DNA from: Asterella californica
Lineage: Eukaryota; Streptophyta; Marchantiopsida; Marchantiales; Aytoniaceae
NCBI GenBank assembly: GCA_036924285.1
Contig: JAYKYS010000011.1
Location: 3,534,001-3,598,000, forward strand
Direction of reading: 5' to 3'
DNA: 64,000 nucleotides
Positions 23,548 through 33,778 of this stretch are shown here, in pieces. The translations under genes and the position numbers were made by a program. The notes under the pieces are model-generated. The model saw only the letters and a list, made by a program, of their open reading frames with translations. It searched no databases and was not told the DNA's origin. Each line of letters starts with the position of its first letter. The first letter of the stretch is position 1.

Positions 23548-24950
23548 ACGGGTGGAGGAATCTTTATCGTAACTCATCGGCGGCTTCTATGCACAGTTTA
23601 TGACGTCCAACTTTGTGATGGATACATCGTACATCTGTGGGTATTTGAGGGGGGATCTTAAACATACCCCTGGATTATTTAGTACTCCTTACTCTTGAAT
23701 AACGTATAACTTGGTATGATGGTGAGCATGCGAGTATGAGAAAGCACTCACTTCTTGAAAAGTAACATTCAATTTGTGTGAAGTATGGAGGAGTGGCAAA
23801 AAGAACTTGAAAACAAGAGTGCGAAAAAGTGAGCTCTGTTTGTGAAGAGATTAAGGTGGATGTAAGCTGTTTCAAAATATGTGAAGAGATTAAGTCAAAT
23901 TTCGAGAAGATCGAGAATGATGTAGTCAGTATCGATAGAGTTTCTTCAGCATGGCTCTCAAAAATTAGGAAGCTGCGAGAAAACTCAAATTTGTTTGAAT
24001 TCAGACGACTATGAGAAACTTGTAGCATACATCGAGGATGACGAGAACTTTACCGCATTACACGGTGCAGGACGGAAGATGAAATTCGGTGCGAGAAAGT
24101 GTCGCAGCAAAGCCATTGCTTTTGGGATTATGACCACTCAATTTTCAAGAAAATACGGCTTCCCAGTAGTGACTGATGTCGAATTGAAGAAATGATTTGA
24201 AAGATAAGTGGATATGTACAAGAAAGCAAAAGAAATCCAAGACAACACAAGTGGAGGGCTTATTGATGATGAGATGTTGACAAGGTTGACGACGGAAGAG
24301 AAAATGAATGAAAATGTCTTCATTTCTTTTGGATAATGTTGTTTTTGGGAGTTGTACGAACATTGATCCTCCTATGTTGTATTCTCTAGGAATATCATCA
24401 GAAGAGTAGTTTCAAGGTTTAGACTCTCAGTGTCAAGTTGAGAGTATTGTTCCTCGCTATGATATGAGAATACTCAATTTGAAGAAGAAGATGATGGGGT
24501 ATGGATATCTCTCAGTGTGGATATGAAGGTGTCTGCTATCAAGATCTAGAGGAAGAGAAGAGTCCATTCGTTGAAGATAGAACGATAAATGAGGAAGAAG
24601 AAAGAGGTCACGGAGAGATGAGTTGAGGAACCTCTACTGTCCCTGATATATCTGAACCGATGCAGGACACATCTAAAGATCATCGATCAATAAATAGTCG
24701 AATCATGGAAGTGGGTGTGTTGAATTTGTATGAAGAGAGTATCAAGGAGAAAGTACAGTATAGAAAAGTTTACGTGGAGTATCATTTGGCCACATTGGAA
24801 GAGAAGAGAAGAGCTAGAAAGAGTCACGAGAAAGAAGAGAGTAGAAAGAGACACACTTCATTATTCGTTGAATTACACAAAGCAGACAAGTCGTTCGAGA
24901 AGATAAAAGAAATTATCAAGAAACCGACAACATGTAATTGAGTTATTCAT
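23548..24950 (+). other. Unrecognised coding-like region downstream of LTR A3
   Basis: Several plus-strand open stretches occur in different frames: 23829-24014, 23995-24195 (SDDYEKLVAYIEDDENFTAL, FGIMTTQFSRKYGFPVVTDV) and 24660-24941 (charged, probable coiled coil with EEKRRARKSHEKEESRKRH). A segment at about 24205-24330 (MYKKAKEIQDNTSGGLIDDE) is readable in a third frame. The composition is protein-like and acidic/basic, but the frames are broken by stops. A decayed transposon accessory ORF of Myb/SANT type is one possibility. I do not recognise a family with confidence. Confidence 0.35.
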
Positions 24951-25201
24951 GTGAGTAAAAGTTTGTTTAAATTCTATTGCGTGGCTCTGAAGACTCTCTT
25001 CTGTCTATTTTTTTTATTGCGAATCCTTTTAGTTTGAAATCCGTGAGTACATACTAGTGGGTCACAGAAGAGATTTCTTGAAGTGACATGACAAGGTTTA
25101 GGCGAGGTTATAAAAGAGTGAGATTTCTCTAAAGTGCGCTAGAGGTTGAATTCGCACTGATTGCGAATCGAGAGAGAGGAGAAGAACAGAAGTGCTCAGT
25201 G

Positions 25202-25203
<2 letters not shown>

Positions 25204-25241
<38 letters not shown>
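25204..25241. repeat. (GA)n microsatellite
   Basis: Uninterrupted GA run of about 19 units at the head of a longer purine-rich tandem-repeat tract. Confidence 0.95.
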
Positions 25242-25243
<2 letters not shown>

Positions 25244-25340
25244 AGAAGTGCTCAATGCGAGAGAGAGTGTGAATTGAGCGAGAGAGCAGGAGCAGAAGTG
25301 CTGAGTGCGAATCGAAGGAGCGTGCAAATTGAGAGAGGAA

Positions 25341-25660
25341 GTGCAAGAGAAGTGCGAATTGAGAGAGAGGAAGAGCAGAAGTGTACAAGAAGGGGAAGTG
25401 CAAGAGAAGACTTCAGTACGAATCGAAGGAGAAGAAGAGCTGAAGTGCACGAGAAGGCAAGAAGACCGAACGGAAGTGTACGAGAACGGAGAGTGCAAGA
25501 GAAGTGCGAATTGAGAGAGAGGAAGAGCAGAAGTGTACAAGAAGGGGAAGTGCAAGAGAAGACTTCAGTACGAATCGAAGGAGAAGAAGAGCTGAAGTGC
25601 ACGAGAAGGCAAGAAGACCGAACGGAAGTGTACGAGAACGGAGAGTGCAAGAGAAGGGAA
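25341..25660 (+). repeat. 152-bp purine-rich tandem repeat, two full copies plus start of a third
   Basis: The block beginning GTGCAAGAGAAGTGCGAATT recurs at 25341 and 25493, and its first bases (GTGCAAGAGAAG) again at 25645. The two full units look identical over 152 bp. They translate to long basic/acidic open frames on both strands because stop codons are rare in this composition. I treat those frames as by-products, not genes. Confidence 0.9.
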
Positions 25661-25979
25661 GAAGATCGAGAGCTCGAGCAGAGAGTTTTTGAGCATTCAA
25701 CTATTAGCAGGTAAGAGTTGGTCTCTTCTTAGTTTTCGTGAAGGATGTGAAGATTAAGAGTTGGTCTCTTCTTAGTTTTCTTGCAGTGAAAGGTGTTCAG
25801 TTTTAGAGATGAGTTTTGAAGGGTGTGAGGATTTAGAGGCGACTTTTTATTTGATATGTAGAAGGTGTGGTTGTTGTAAATCGCTGCGAGTTGTTTTGAA
25901 ACGATGAAATAAGTTAAGGATATGTTTTGCGTAGGTGAGATCGGGATGTAATCCGTACTAGTCTGCATGGCGATCAAGG

Positions 25980-26170
25980 TTTAAGAACCACAAAGTGCGA
26001 TCTCCTTATGGTCGCACTAAGTGCGACTACGCTCTACGTGATTTCATTTTAGCCACACTCAATGAGTTTTACCATCGGTCGCTCTGCCGTAATCAGGCGT
26101 GCTCAGTGAGATTTTCTGAATGTTCGCACTGAATCAAACGCGCTCAGTGTGATTTTTTGAGGGGTCGTAT
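25980..26170. repeat. Cluster of near-palindromic GCACT/AGTGCGA motifs, cluster 1
   Basis: Motifs AAGTGCGATC, GGTCGCACTAAGTGCGAC (an 8-bp inverted pair), GTTCGCACTGAAT and GCTCAGTGTGAT occur within 190 bp. Related motifs (GCTCAGTGCGG, TTCGCACTGATTGCGAAT) lie at 25134-25310. No coding frame. Confidence 0.6.
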
Positions 26171-26269
26171 TGAACACTAGAATTGGAAATTGTCGAGCTC
26201 TGTATTGCATATTGTAGTTTCTCGGACTGCGTAGTGAACTCAAGGATGGTGTGATCCGAAGAGGAAGAC

Positions 26270-26470
26270 AAGACTCGAGCACCGAGAGACGAAGAACCAT
26301 TTCTTATCTCATTCACATCAGAAGAGGATTTGCATCAAAGGATCAAACGGGGATGGATGAATAAAGAAGATGTGAGACTTGCCGTGATGGAATAGACGAA
26401 GAGGAGTTAGAGAAGCTGGGATTATTGATAGCTCTTTCGTTTAAATATGCTCGCCTTGACGTGAGTACCT
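26270..26470 (+). other. Possible exon ending at a splice donor (unrecognised)
   Basis: A plus-strand frame reads EEPFLISFTSEEDLHQRIKR and WMNKEDVRLAVME, then after a one-base shift DGIDEEELEKLGLLIALSFK, YARLD, ending at GTGAGT. The charged, alpha-helical character and the good donor suggest a decayed or mis-read exon. No family is recognised. Confidence 0.25.
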
Positions 26471-26726
26471 TAAACTACCTTTTTCCGTTCGAATGTCTTG
26501 ACGTTTATATTTATGGAGATTAGAATGAGTTTAAGATTTATTTATACTTGAGTTGTTTTATTACGAGATTAGAATGAGATTAGGGTTTATTTGTAATTGT
26601 GTTATCCTCCCCGCTATGACGAGGTTTAAATTGTATTTATCAGATTGGTCTCTGATCCGCCTTTATTCAATCTTATAATGTCAAATCACAGATAGCAAAG
26701 ATTGGTCGAGCAAGAAGTCTCATTGA

Positions 26727-26795
26727 GTCTCTATTTAATTCGAGAAGCTTTTGTAATCCCTCAGATTACAAAAGCTTCTCAAATTAAATAGAGAC
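26727..26795. repeat. 32-bp inverted repeat with 5-base loop
   Basis: The left arm 26727-26758 and right arm 26764-26795 are complementary at all but one position, leaving the loop CCTCA. The core is GAAGCTTTTGTAATC / GATTACAAAAGCTTC. Such a compact, nearly perfect hairpin could be a palindromic duplication, a tiny MITE or a small-RNA precursor. The sequence alone does not decide. Confidence 0.85.
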
Positions 26796-27494
26796 AATTA
26801 CCTCCGTTCGCGAGACATGTGCGAATATCATATTGGTTTCCTGACCATGACAAGATGAGGAAGAGATATTTCGAACGAGAATGTGCATTTCCTTAGTGGA
26901 GACCTGCTTTTCAGCGCTTAAATGCAATTCTTTTGGCAAGAAGAAGACATAAGGCTGTTAGTGGTCAACTCACATTGTATGTAAAGTCTAAAGTTGAGGG
27001 TTAGATGTAGACTATGATTAGACTCAGCTTATGCTAGATAACCTTTTTAATATATTTGAATGAATTTTTTTATATATAATAAAATTTCTTTTCCATTTAA
27101 AAAAATAGAATCAACTATAAATCGAGTTGACTTTTGTCGATATCTTAATTTACGTCTTCTGTCAGACAGTCGCGGGGTCTTGTCGGACAGTATCATTTGC
27201 AGAAGCATATTCGAGGATAGAAGAAAGTTAGATCTGTAGAAACATTCTTAGGAATGACTCTAACTCATCTTATGATACATTTGGGGATCTTGAGAGAAGA
27301 GGCGGTGGTCTTTTTCGTCCAAGACATCGCAGGTGAATACACCCACAGAGTTCAACAAGAAGCGAGCTACGCCGATGCAAGTAAGCATTCAGTTTTTGGT
27401 TGTTAGTATATAGTTTCTTTCTTTTGTGTAATCGCACTACACTAGTTTCAGTATTCTGTTTATGTAGTGTTTAAGTATTCTATTTATGTAGTTC

Positions 27495-27720
27495 GTTAGT
27501 GCGCCTAGCGCGAGCAACAAGCATCGCACTGGGCCTAGTGCGATCCAGGCTGATCACACTGAGCTCGGCGTTAGTGCATCTAGTGCGAGCAGCAAGCATC
27601 GCATTGAGCCTAGTGTGATCCAGGCTGATCGTACTAAGCTCGATGAAAGTGGAGTGTGATCAAGACAAGCAGTGCATTGAGCCTAGTGTGAACAACCTTG
27701 ATCACACTAAGGTGACTTAG
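27495..27720 (+). repeat. About 75-bp tandem repeat built of GCACT/AGTGCGA motifs, cluster 2
   Basis: Three diverged units start at 27495 (GTTAGTGCGCCTAG), 27570 (GTTAGTGCATCTAG) and about 27645. Each contains GCATCGCACTGAGCCTAGTG and CAGGCTGATCACACTGAGCT-type blocks. More single motifs follow to about 27790 (GCTGATCGCACTGAGCC). Confidence 0.75.
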
Positions 27721-27829
27721 TGTAGTGCGATCACGGCTGATCGCACTGAGCCTTGTGCGATTTGTCTTCTTCGCACTGAGCACAAGGCTGCATCACGATC
27801 GTGACTGGGTACTATACTATTTTTCCAAC

Positions 27830-28203
27830 TCATGTGATATAAGGTCCGACTCTCGTCTTGCGAAGAAGAGAAAAGAAGAAGACGAGATTGATGCTCAGCT
27901 TACGAACAAGAGGAAAGAGAAGGAGGCTTTGAACTTGAAAATTGTAGAGGCTAAACGGATGGAAGAAGAAGTGAAGGAGCGCGTAAAGACACTTGAAACT
28001 TCAATGGCTCGAACTTCAGAAGAGTTGGAAGGTCTAAAAGCTGAGGTAATCCGTCTTCGTTCCTCGAAGCTTTTTTACCTGAGATTGTTGGATCCAACTC
28101 TAGTGAGGAGGAGAACACTCATTTTGGACTTAAATGAGCTGTTGATAAAAGTGGGTCGCAATGAGTTGGAGCTTCAAGGAGCTAAAGAAAAAGGGTCAGG
28201 TTG
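27830..28203 (+). CDS. Unrecognised coiled-coil protein fragment
   Basis: An open frame that becomes protein-like after the repeat-derived first 40 codons: RLAKKRKEEDEIDAQLTNKR, then KRMEEEVKERVKTLETSMAR and TSEELEGLKAEV. These are heptad-rich, strongly charged segments typical of a long coiled coil. It ends in a stop at 28204, although a +1 frame continues (VETCRKDLCYIVRPGVKQRS). A weak resemblance to the coiled-coil/XH part of plant FDM-type proteins was noted but not trusted. It could be an exon of a decayed gene that also includes 28510-28796. No start codon is assigned because upstream sequence is repeat. Confidence 0.35.
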
Positions 28204-28509
28204 AAACATGCCGAAAAGATTTATGCTACATTGTGCGACCAGGAGTGAAACAACGTTCATGGACATATGTTGTGAAGACTGTCAGGTTTTGATATGGACA
28301 TTTCATACCTTGAGTAATTGTAATGTCATTATTCTTTCGATGCAGAAGCAAAAGTATCTTTCTGTGAATATCGCTTCGGGTCAGATAACTTTTCAGTTAT
28401 TTGTGTATTTTCTTTTAAATTTCCTTAAAGTGTTTATAATCTTTTAAGTTTTGAAAGTCGTCTCTGATCCTATTTTGAATCGGTCGTATGTACTTATTCT
28501 TCAGCAAAT

Positions 28510-28796
28510 TTTCACTTTTGCAGATATGTAAAGTTTTTGCACAACCCATGTGTACTCGTTTCAAGATGATAAGAGAAGCTGCAACGAGTAACTTTCTATA
28601 TTTGAAAGATTTTTTGCAGCTGTACTCCTATAATTTGTGTACACGAGATTGTCTGTTGATCGACGATTCTCATGAGAAGAATAGTACGAACTATCCATTC
28701 AATGCAGTTCATCCTCCTTCTTTTCAGCCGGAGTCCGCAGACATGGACATAGATGACTATCTTTTGAACGTTCTGTTACCATGGTTGAAGACATGA
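28510..28796 (+). CDS. Unrecognised protein fragment, possible terminal exon
   Basis: A plus-strand open frame follows an acceptor-like TTTTGCAG at about 28523. The translation includes QICKVFAQPMCTRFKMIREA, LKDFLQLYSYNL and an acidic end (ESADMDIDDYLLNVLLPWLK) before the stop at 28796. It has normal amino-acid diversity and no stops over about 90 codons, but no recognised domain. It may belong with the coiled-coil frame upstream. Confidence 0.3.
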
Positions 28797-29099
28797 AGAA
28801 CAACTTACTAGAAACCCCGAGTTTTGTCCAAGCAAGATATACACAAGTTTTTGATAGAGATCCTTCGATAGCTTTGAGGCACTATGTCTGAGGAGGAGAC
28901 AAAACTGATATGGCGTTCTGCACAATTGCTCAACAAGCCGAGTTTATGACAAAACTCAAATCATGTTAAATGTAAATTTTCATTATGCAATAAAGTGGAT
29001 ATAAATCCTTTTTCACATACTATAGTTTTTACCTCACTTTTATCTCACTGTTGCACTAGTTACTTGAAAAGCACCAGTAGGTTCAAAAACATCCGACTA

Positions 29100-29410
29100 T
29101 ATTCAGTGCGATCTTCGCACGGTCGCACCAGATGAGTAGAAAAGTACTCGATTGTACTCAGTGTGATCTTTGCACCGTCGCATTGGGTGTTTTTCTCAAT
29201 GTGATCTTTGCATTGTCGCACCTGATGGGTTAAAAAGTACTCGACTATACTTAGTGTGATCTTCTCACCGTCGCCTTGTGGGTTAAACACACCGATCACT
29301 ATTTGTGCATGACGTGACGGTATATTAAAACACACCGAACAGTTCACTGCGCGACGGTGTGTTAAAACACATCGAACAAATCAGTGTGATCATCGCACCA
29401 AGTGGGTTAA
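29100..29410. repeat. About 55-bp tandem repeats with GCACT/AGTGCGA motifs, cluster 3
   Basis: Units of the type GTGCGATCTTCGCACGGTCG, then GTAGAAAAGTACTCGA, begin at about 29105, 29160, 29200 and 29255. The tract then grades into GTGTGTTAAAACACA-type inverted blocks up to 29410. Non-coding. Confidence 0.7.
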
Positions 29411-29544
29411 AACACATTCCCACTCAGCTGGCTTTCACAGTTTTGATGTAGTACTCAACAGAGAAGATTTTGCGCAATGCCAAAAATTTTATGTCAATAC
29501 TCGCAATACATCAAGGTTTGAATAAGAATCCACCCGGCCTTCTG

Positions 29545-29990
29545 TTGTGCTAGAGACAAATTCTAAGAATTCTATTTCTTTGATATATCTTGGTGGTATG
29601 GGATGAGAAATTTTCTCTCGCCAGCGTTTTGAGATCTCTTTTCGATTCTATAATTAACTCTCCATCTTCCTCAGTCCATTCATCTTCATTTTTGAGTAAA
29701 AAGTTGTGGAGCATGGCACAACAACCTACCAATCTAACTAGAAATTGGTTTTGGGATTTTTCTTTCAGTGAATTCTAACTTGCTTCAAAGAATATCAACG
29801 AGACTTCAAAATACCTATACAGTGTTTGTTTGCCACCCTAGCATGCGTTAAACAAGTATTAAAATATTATTTCTCTTTGTCTCCTATAGCCATCTTAAAC
29901 GATGGAATAAGATATCACATGGGTGAATATCTAGAATCACCGAGTAAATATTGATCTACCTCAAACAAAGAAGAATCAATTGTCAATGTG
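29545..29990 (-). pseudogene. PIF/Harbinger transposase relic, copy 1 (3' end only)
   Basis: The minus-strand frame 29732-29550 reads VGCCAMLHNFLLKNEDEWTE and GELIIESKRDLK, the conserved C-terminal segment of plant PIF/Harbinger (DDE_Tnp_4) transposases. The nucleotide sequence is co-linear with 31297-31760 but diverged. The catalytic Asp-containing part is missing and the frame is interrupted upstream. Confidence 0.75.
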
Positions 29991-30899
29991 ACAATTTAAC
30001 ATTGACCCGCTTGACTTCTAAAAAGAATAAAAATATTATGTACGAGCGATGGTCAGTAGTATCCAGCAGATAAACTTACATGTGCATCTGCAGTCCAAGA
30101 GAAAAGACAGTTTTACCCGGGCTTGACTTGTCTGGGTAAAGCAGCTTTCAGATATAAGCCCAAATGAAACCCCTTCCTGTGAAAAGGTCTCGTCTGGACG
30201 ATTGTTCGGGTCGGGTTTTGAGATTATTTTTCACTCAGTCCTGGTCTTCAACTCCCCCAGCACAACATCTATATTCGGAAATACAATCCCTACTATAGTT
30301 AAAGTTATCCATCTTAGTAGACCGGAAGGCTCTTCTGGTTTTAATTGTCACCTCAGGACTTATCCTACGTGTTAACCCTTGACAGTCGAGCATAACGAAA
30401 CCCGAAGGGAAAGATCTAGAGAAAACCACGTACATCTCGTTTCTCACGGCAACTTAAAAATGACACCTCTTGTTGTTACTGTCACAACAATCTTGAGAGT
30501 ACAGACGAGAATCATTTCTTCATAGTCTTCCTTGAACTGCGTAAGAAACACTTGATATGAAAAAGTTTCTGAGAGAGTTATCATCAAGTTTCACAAGATT
30601 CAGATTTCATTGTGTGCTTAAATAGATGAAATCTGCACCGAACTTTTAGAGATAAGCTTCAAACTGAAATTGGTTGGTTTCGCTCTTGCTAGGGAACTAA
30701 TAAGCGGGTAAGCAAACGTGGAATTCAACTTTATACCCAATTCTTTTCATTTACGGAGAGCTTAAAGCCGGTGGACAAATCCGAAGGTGATTTCTTGGAA
30801 ATCTCCAAGATAAAGATCTGGAGTTTCAGGGCTTTTTAGCAGAGATTCATAGAAAACCTATTTTGTGAAGATAATCTGAGTACTCCTTCACAATCGCAT

Positions 30900-31130
30900 C
30901 TGTGTACAAGAGGATCACACTAAGTAGAAGTTATATACAAGAGCTTACGGATCGCATTGAGTACAAGAGCTTATTCTTATGGATCGCAGAGGAACTGAGT
31001 GGAATTGCATTCGCAATGATTTATAACATAGAACCCGCTCTTGTCGCATTGAGTGCATCAACGGTCTACACTGAGTGCGATCTAGACGCATTGAATGAGC
31101 ATCTAGGCGCACTGAGTGCGCTTATGGGTC
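30900..31130. repeat. Cluster of GCACT/AGTGCGA motifs, cluster 4
   Basis: GATCACACTAAG, GATCGCATTGAGTACAAGAG (twice, imperfect), GTCGCATTGAGTGCATC, CACTGAGTGCGATCTAGACG and GGCGCACTGAGTGCGCT. The last is a near-perfect palindrome. The same motif vocabulary is used as at 26.0, 27.5 and 29.1 kb. Confidence 0.6.
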
Positions 31131-31147
31131 TTAAGCACCTCACATTT

Positions 31148-31270
31148 AAAAATTTCAGTCCAAGATATATAACATAAAACCAGTCTCAGTTAACGATATA
31201 TAACATAAAACCGATCTCATAAAACCAGTCTCAATCAACGATATTTAACATAAATCAGTCTCATTCAACT
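31148..31270. repeat. Short tandem repeat (ATATATAACATAAAACC type)
   Basis: The block CGATATATAACATAAAACC, then AGTCTCA, occurs three to four times in imperfect form between 31148 and 31270. Confidence 0.7.
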
Positions 31271-31379
31271 TTATAAAATCCAATTTATAACACATCAATG
31301 TTTGAATAGAAACCCACCTGGATTTCTGTTATGTTCGAGATAAATTCTAACCATTGTATTTCTCTGACATTTCTCTATG

Positions 31380-32250
31380 TCATGGCTTGACACATGCTCT
31401 CTTTTGACTCTACTCTGGATCTCTATCAGACTCTATGATGAGCTCTTTGTCTTCCTCCGTCCACTCATCATGATTCTTCCTTAAAAAGTTGTGCAACATA
31501 GCACAACATCCAACCCATCTCACTACATATCTATTTTCGGATCTTGTCTTTAACGAGTGCGAACTTGTTTGAGAGAATGTCAACAAGACTTCAAAATACC
31601 AATACAATGTTCGTTTGCTACTCTCGCATGAGCTAAACAAGTATTGAAGTCATGTTTCTCTTTGTCTCCACTTGTCATTCTAATGGAAGGAATGAGATGA
31701 CGCATGAGAGAATACCACGAGTCACCGAGTAAATACTAGTCTTTCTCAAACAATGGACTTTCTATGTCAATGTGTTTCTAGAGAGGAGACTTGCGTAAAC
31801 ACGTGATATCTTGATAGCTTCCAAGCATCCTCGAAATAGGAAAAAAAATTCTGCTTCTTGTGACAACAAACAACTTGAGCATTGATAGAATAATTACACT
31901 TCCTATCGTAATAAGTTTCCTCGTCAAACCGAGGTCTCTGCGACAAATGCAGTAAAGTGTCATCTATCAACTCTATACAACCAAGAAACCCTTTCAAGGC
32001 AAAAGCTTTCGAGATTGTGCGTCTCTTCTCATGATTTGATCATTGAATGAGTCCTCCAAGTATACATTCTAAAGCTTGCATCACGCTCTTCGTGTAAAGG
32101 ACCTAGTCTCGCGTCCAACACCTCATAAAAGCAAAGAACGACCGAGAGCAGAACCGTTATCATTGTGTCCAAAACGATCCAGTGTAATAGCAAGCTAGAA
32201 AGACACGGGAGCTTGCATGACGTGAGCTTCACTGTGAAAAATATGATGAC
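31380..32250 (-). pseudogene. PIF/Harbinger transposase relic, copy 2
   Basis: The minus strand carries the DDE core in broken frames. The first Asp region is GCIELIDDTLLHLSQRPRF (31997-31767), followed by DRKCNYSINAQVVC. The second Asp is within SYQDITCLRKSPL in another frame. The Glu is in ARVANEHCIGILKS at about 31600, and the C-terminal block is WVGCCAMLHNFLRKNHDEWT at 31510-31430. All three catalytic positions are therefore recognisable, but at least three frameshifts or stops separate them. No terminal inverted repeats were identified. Confidence 0.8.
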
Positions 32251-33500
32251 TTTCTACTATATGGACTAGTTTGGAAAAACTACGTGGATCCATCCTCGTT
32301 AGTTACCGAAACGAATCATGACGAAGATTCTCGAATAGTTTCTGAAGAAATTTTTGCTCTTAAAAAACATAAACTGATCTTGTTTTTTTAGATATCGTGA
32401 AGTGTACAAAACTCGATACAATTTGTTAAATTCTTCATTTGAATTTAAATCCAATCCATCGTCATCGAAAGAACTCATGAACCTTCAGCTCTGCACCTTT
32501 CTCAACTTGTCGTCTCCTCTTATATCACCATCCTCCTCAATCAAATCACTATCAGTTTCACTCTGAATATCACTATTGAGAGACTCATCTGAACGTGAAC
32601 GAGCTCGAAGATTTCAACGTCATTCTCATCTCTATAATTTCTTCTAAACTTTTGAGCTGTTGTTTTCTCTAAAAAATTGACAGAATTGCGATTCTTACTT
32701 TGTAAGACTAAAATTGTTGGCTTCTGCCTTCTCAATTGAATGCTACTCTCGAACTATTGCTTTTGCGTATTCTCTCTCAAGAAAAACTTTCAATTTTCAA
32801 ATTCGCAGAGATCACGATGAGTTATCAAGTAACCATGTACTCTCTCGGTTATCATAATTACACAAAGGACATGATATGCTGCCATGTAACCATGTAGTCT
32901 CTTGATTACCACAATTGCAATACAAGTGGATGTAGACATTAAATTCACGGGCTAAATTTCTACGGCCAGTAAGATAAAACTCACTGGTCATTTCTGCGGG
33001 TACCTCCATAGCCATTTGCGATTGAGATGACCCTTACTAGGCATTGCAGCAAGCAAATAGCAGAATAATCCTAACGGACAATAACTTTGACACCTTCTAA
33101 TATAAGACACGACGGAAGATCGCAAGTAGGACTTTTCTTTATGACGTAATGATGATCTGATGTTATGATGTTCTCTAAGACGACAGGAGATATATAGGAT
33201 AGGCTTTCTGATTTCAGACAGTAGAAAGAAAATCGAGTCCTTTTTACCATACTACTATTTAAGTTCGTTCATAAATTAAATAATTATTCCACTGTGCGAA
33301 TGACCTGAGACTGACACTAGATTTATCTTTTGAAGAACAAGATTTTTTTAATAATACTTCACATACATAAGAAAGATATCTAAACGATAAAATGTATCGT
33401 TGGAAAGGATTTAGACGATTTCAACAACTGCGCGAAAGTAATAAAATTTATTACCGGGCTGCGAGAATATAGTAGAAATTACAAACAGCTCGCGCGAAAT
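32251..33500. other. Non-coding stretch with a small internal duplication
   Basis: Low-complexity AT-rich sequence. At 32817-32930 a block around AAGTAACCATGTACTCTCTC recurs as ATGTAACCATGTAGTCTCTT about 70 bp on. It may hold remnants of a Harbinger accessory ORF. I see no gene. Confidence 0.4.
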
Positions 33501-33522
33501 GTTCATTCGAATCATTCGGTGT

Positions 33523-33542
33523 GTTCGCGCAGCTGCGCGAAC
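33523..33542. repeat. Perfect 20-bp palindrome upstream of the cyanoalanine synthase-like gene
   Basis: GTTCGCGCAGCTGCGCGAAC is its own reverse complement. It lies about 240 bp before the proposed start codon and next to a TTAAATAG sequence that could serve as a TATA-like element. Related GCGCGAA strings occur at about 33430 and 33490. Confidence 0.8.
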
Positions 33543-33778
33543 TTAAATAGCAGTACGGTATGCATATTTTACTGCAGCTTGGGCTCAGTGTCAGTCCCAT
33601 CCATCAGCTGCATGGACGTTTGTGCTCTTACGTACAGCGTCGATGAGGTATTTAGTCTGGAAGCGAAATCAAAGCAAATCGGAGTGGGCCTGGGCCCTCC
33701 ATCTACTACTTACTACTCTCATTCGCTCGGTCCTCTCAGCCTCCCAGGCAGGAAAGGAGGCGAAGGTGTTCGACGAAC

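Noticed and set aside
25199..25714. 171-codon open frame rich in Arg, Glu and Ser, with long open frames on the opposite strand
   Set aside because: It is produced by the (GA)n tract and the 152-bp tandem repeat. All frames are open because the composition lacks stops, and there is no independent sign of coding.
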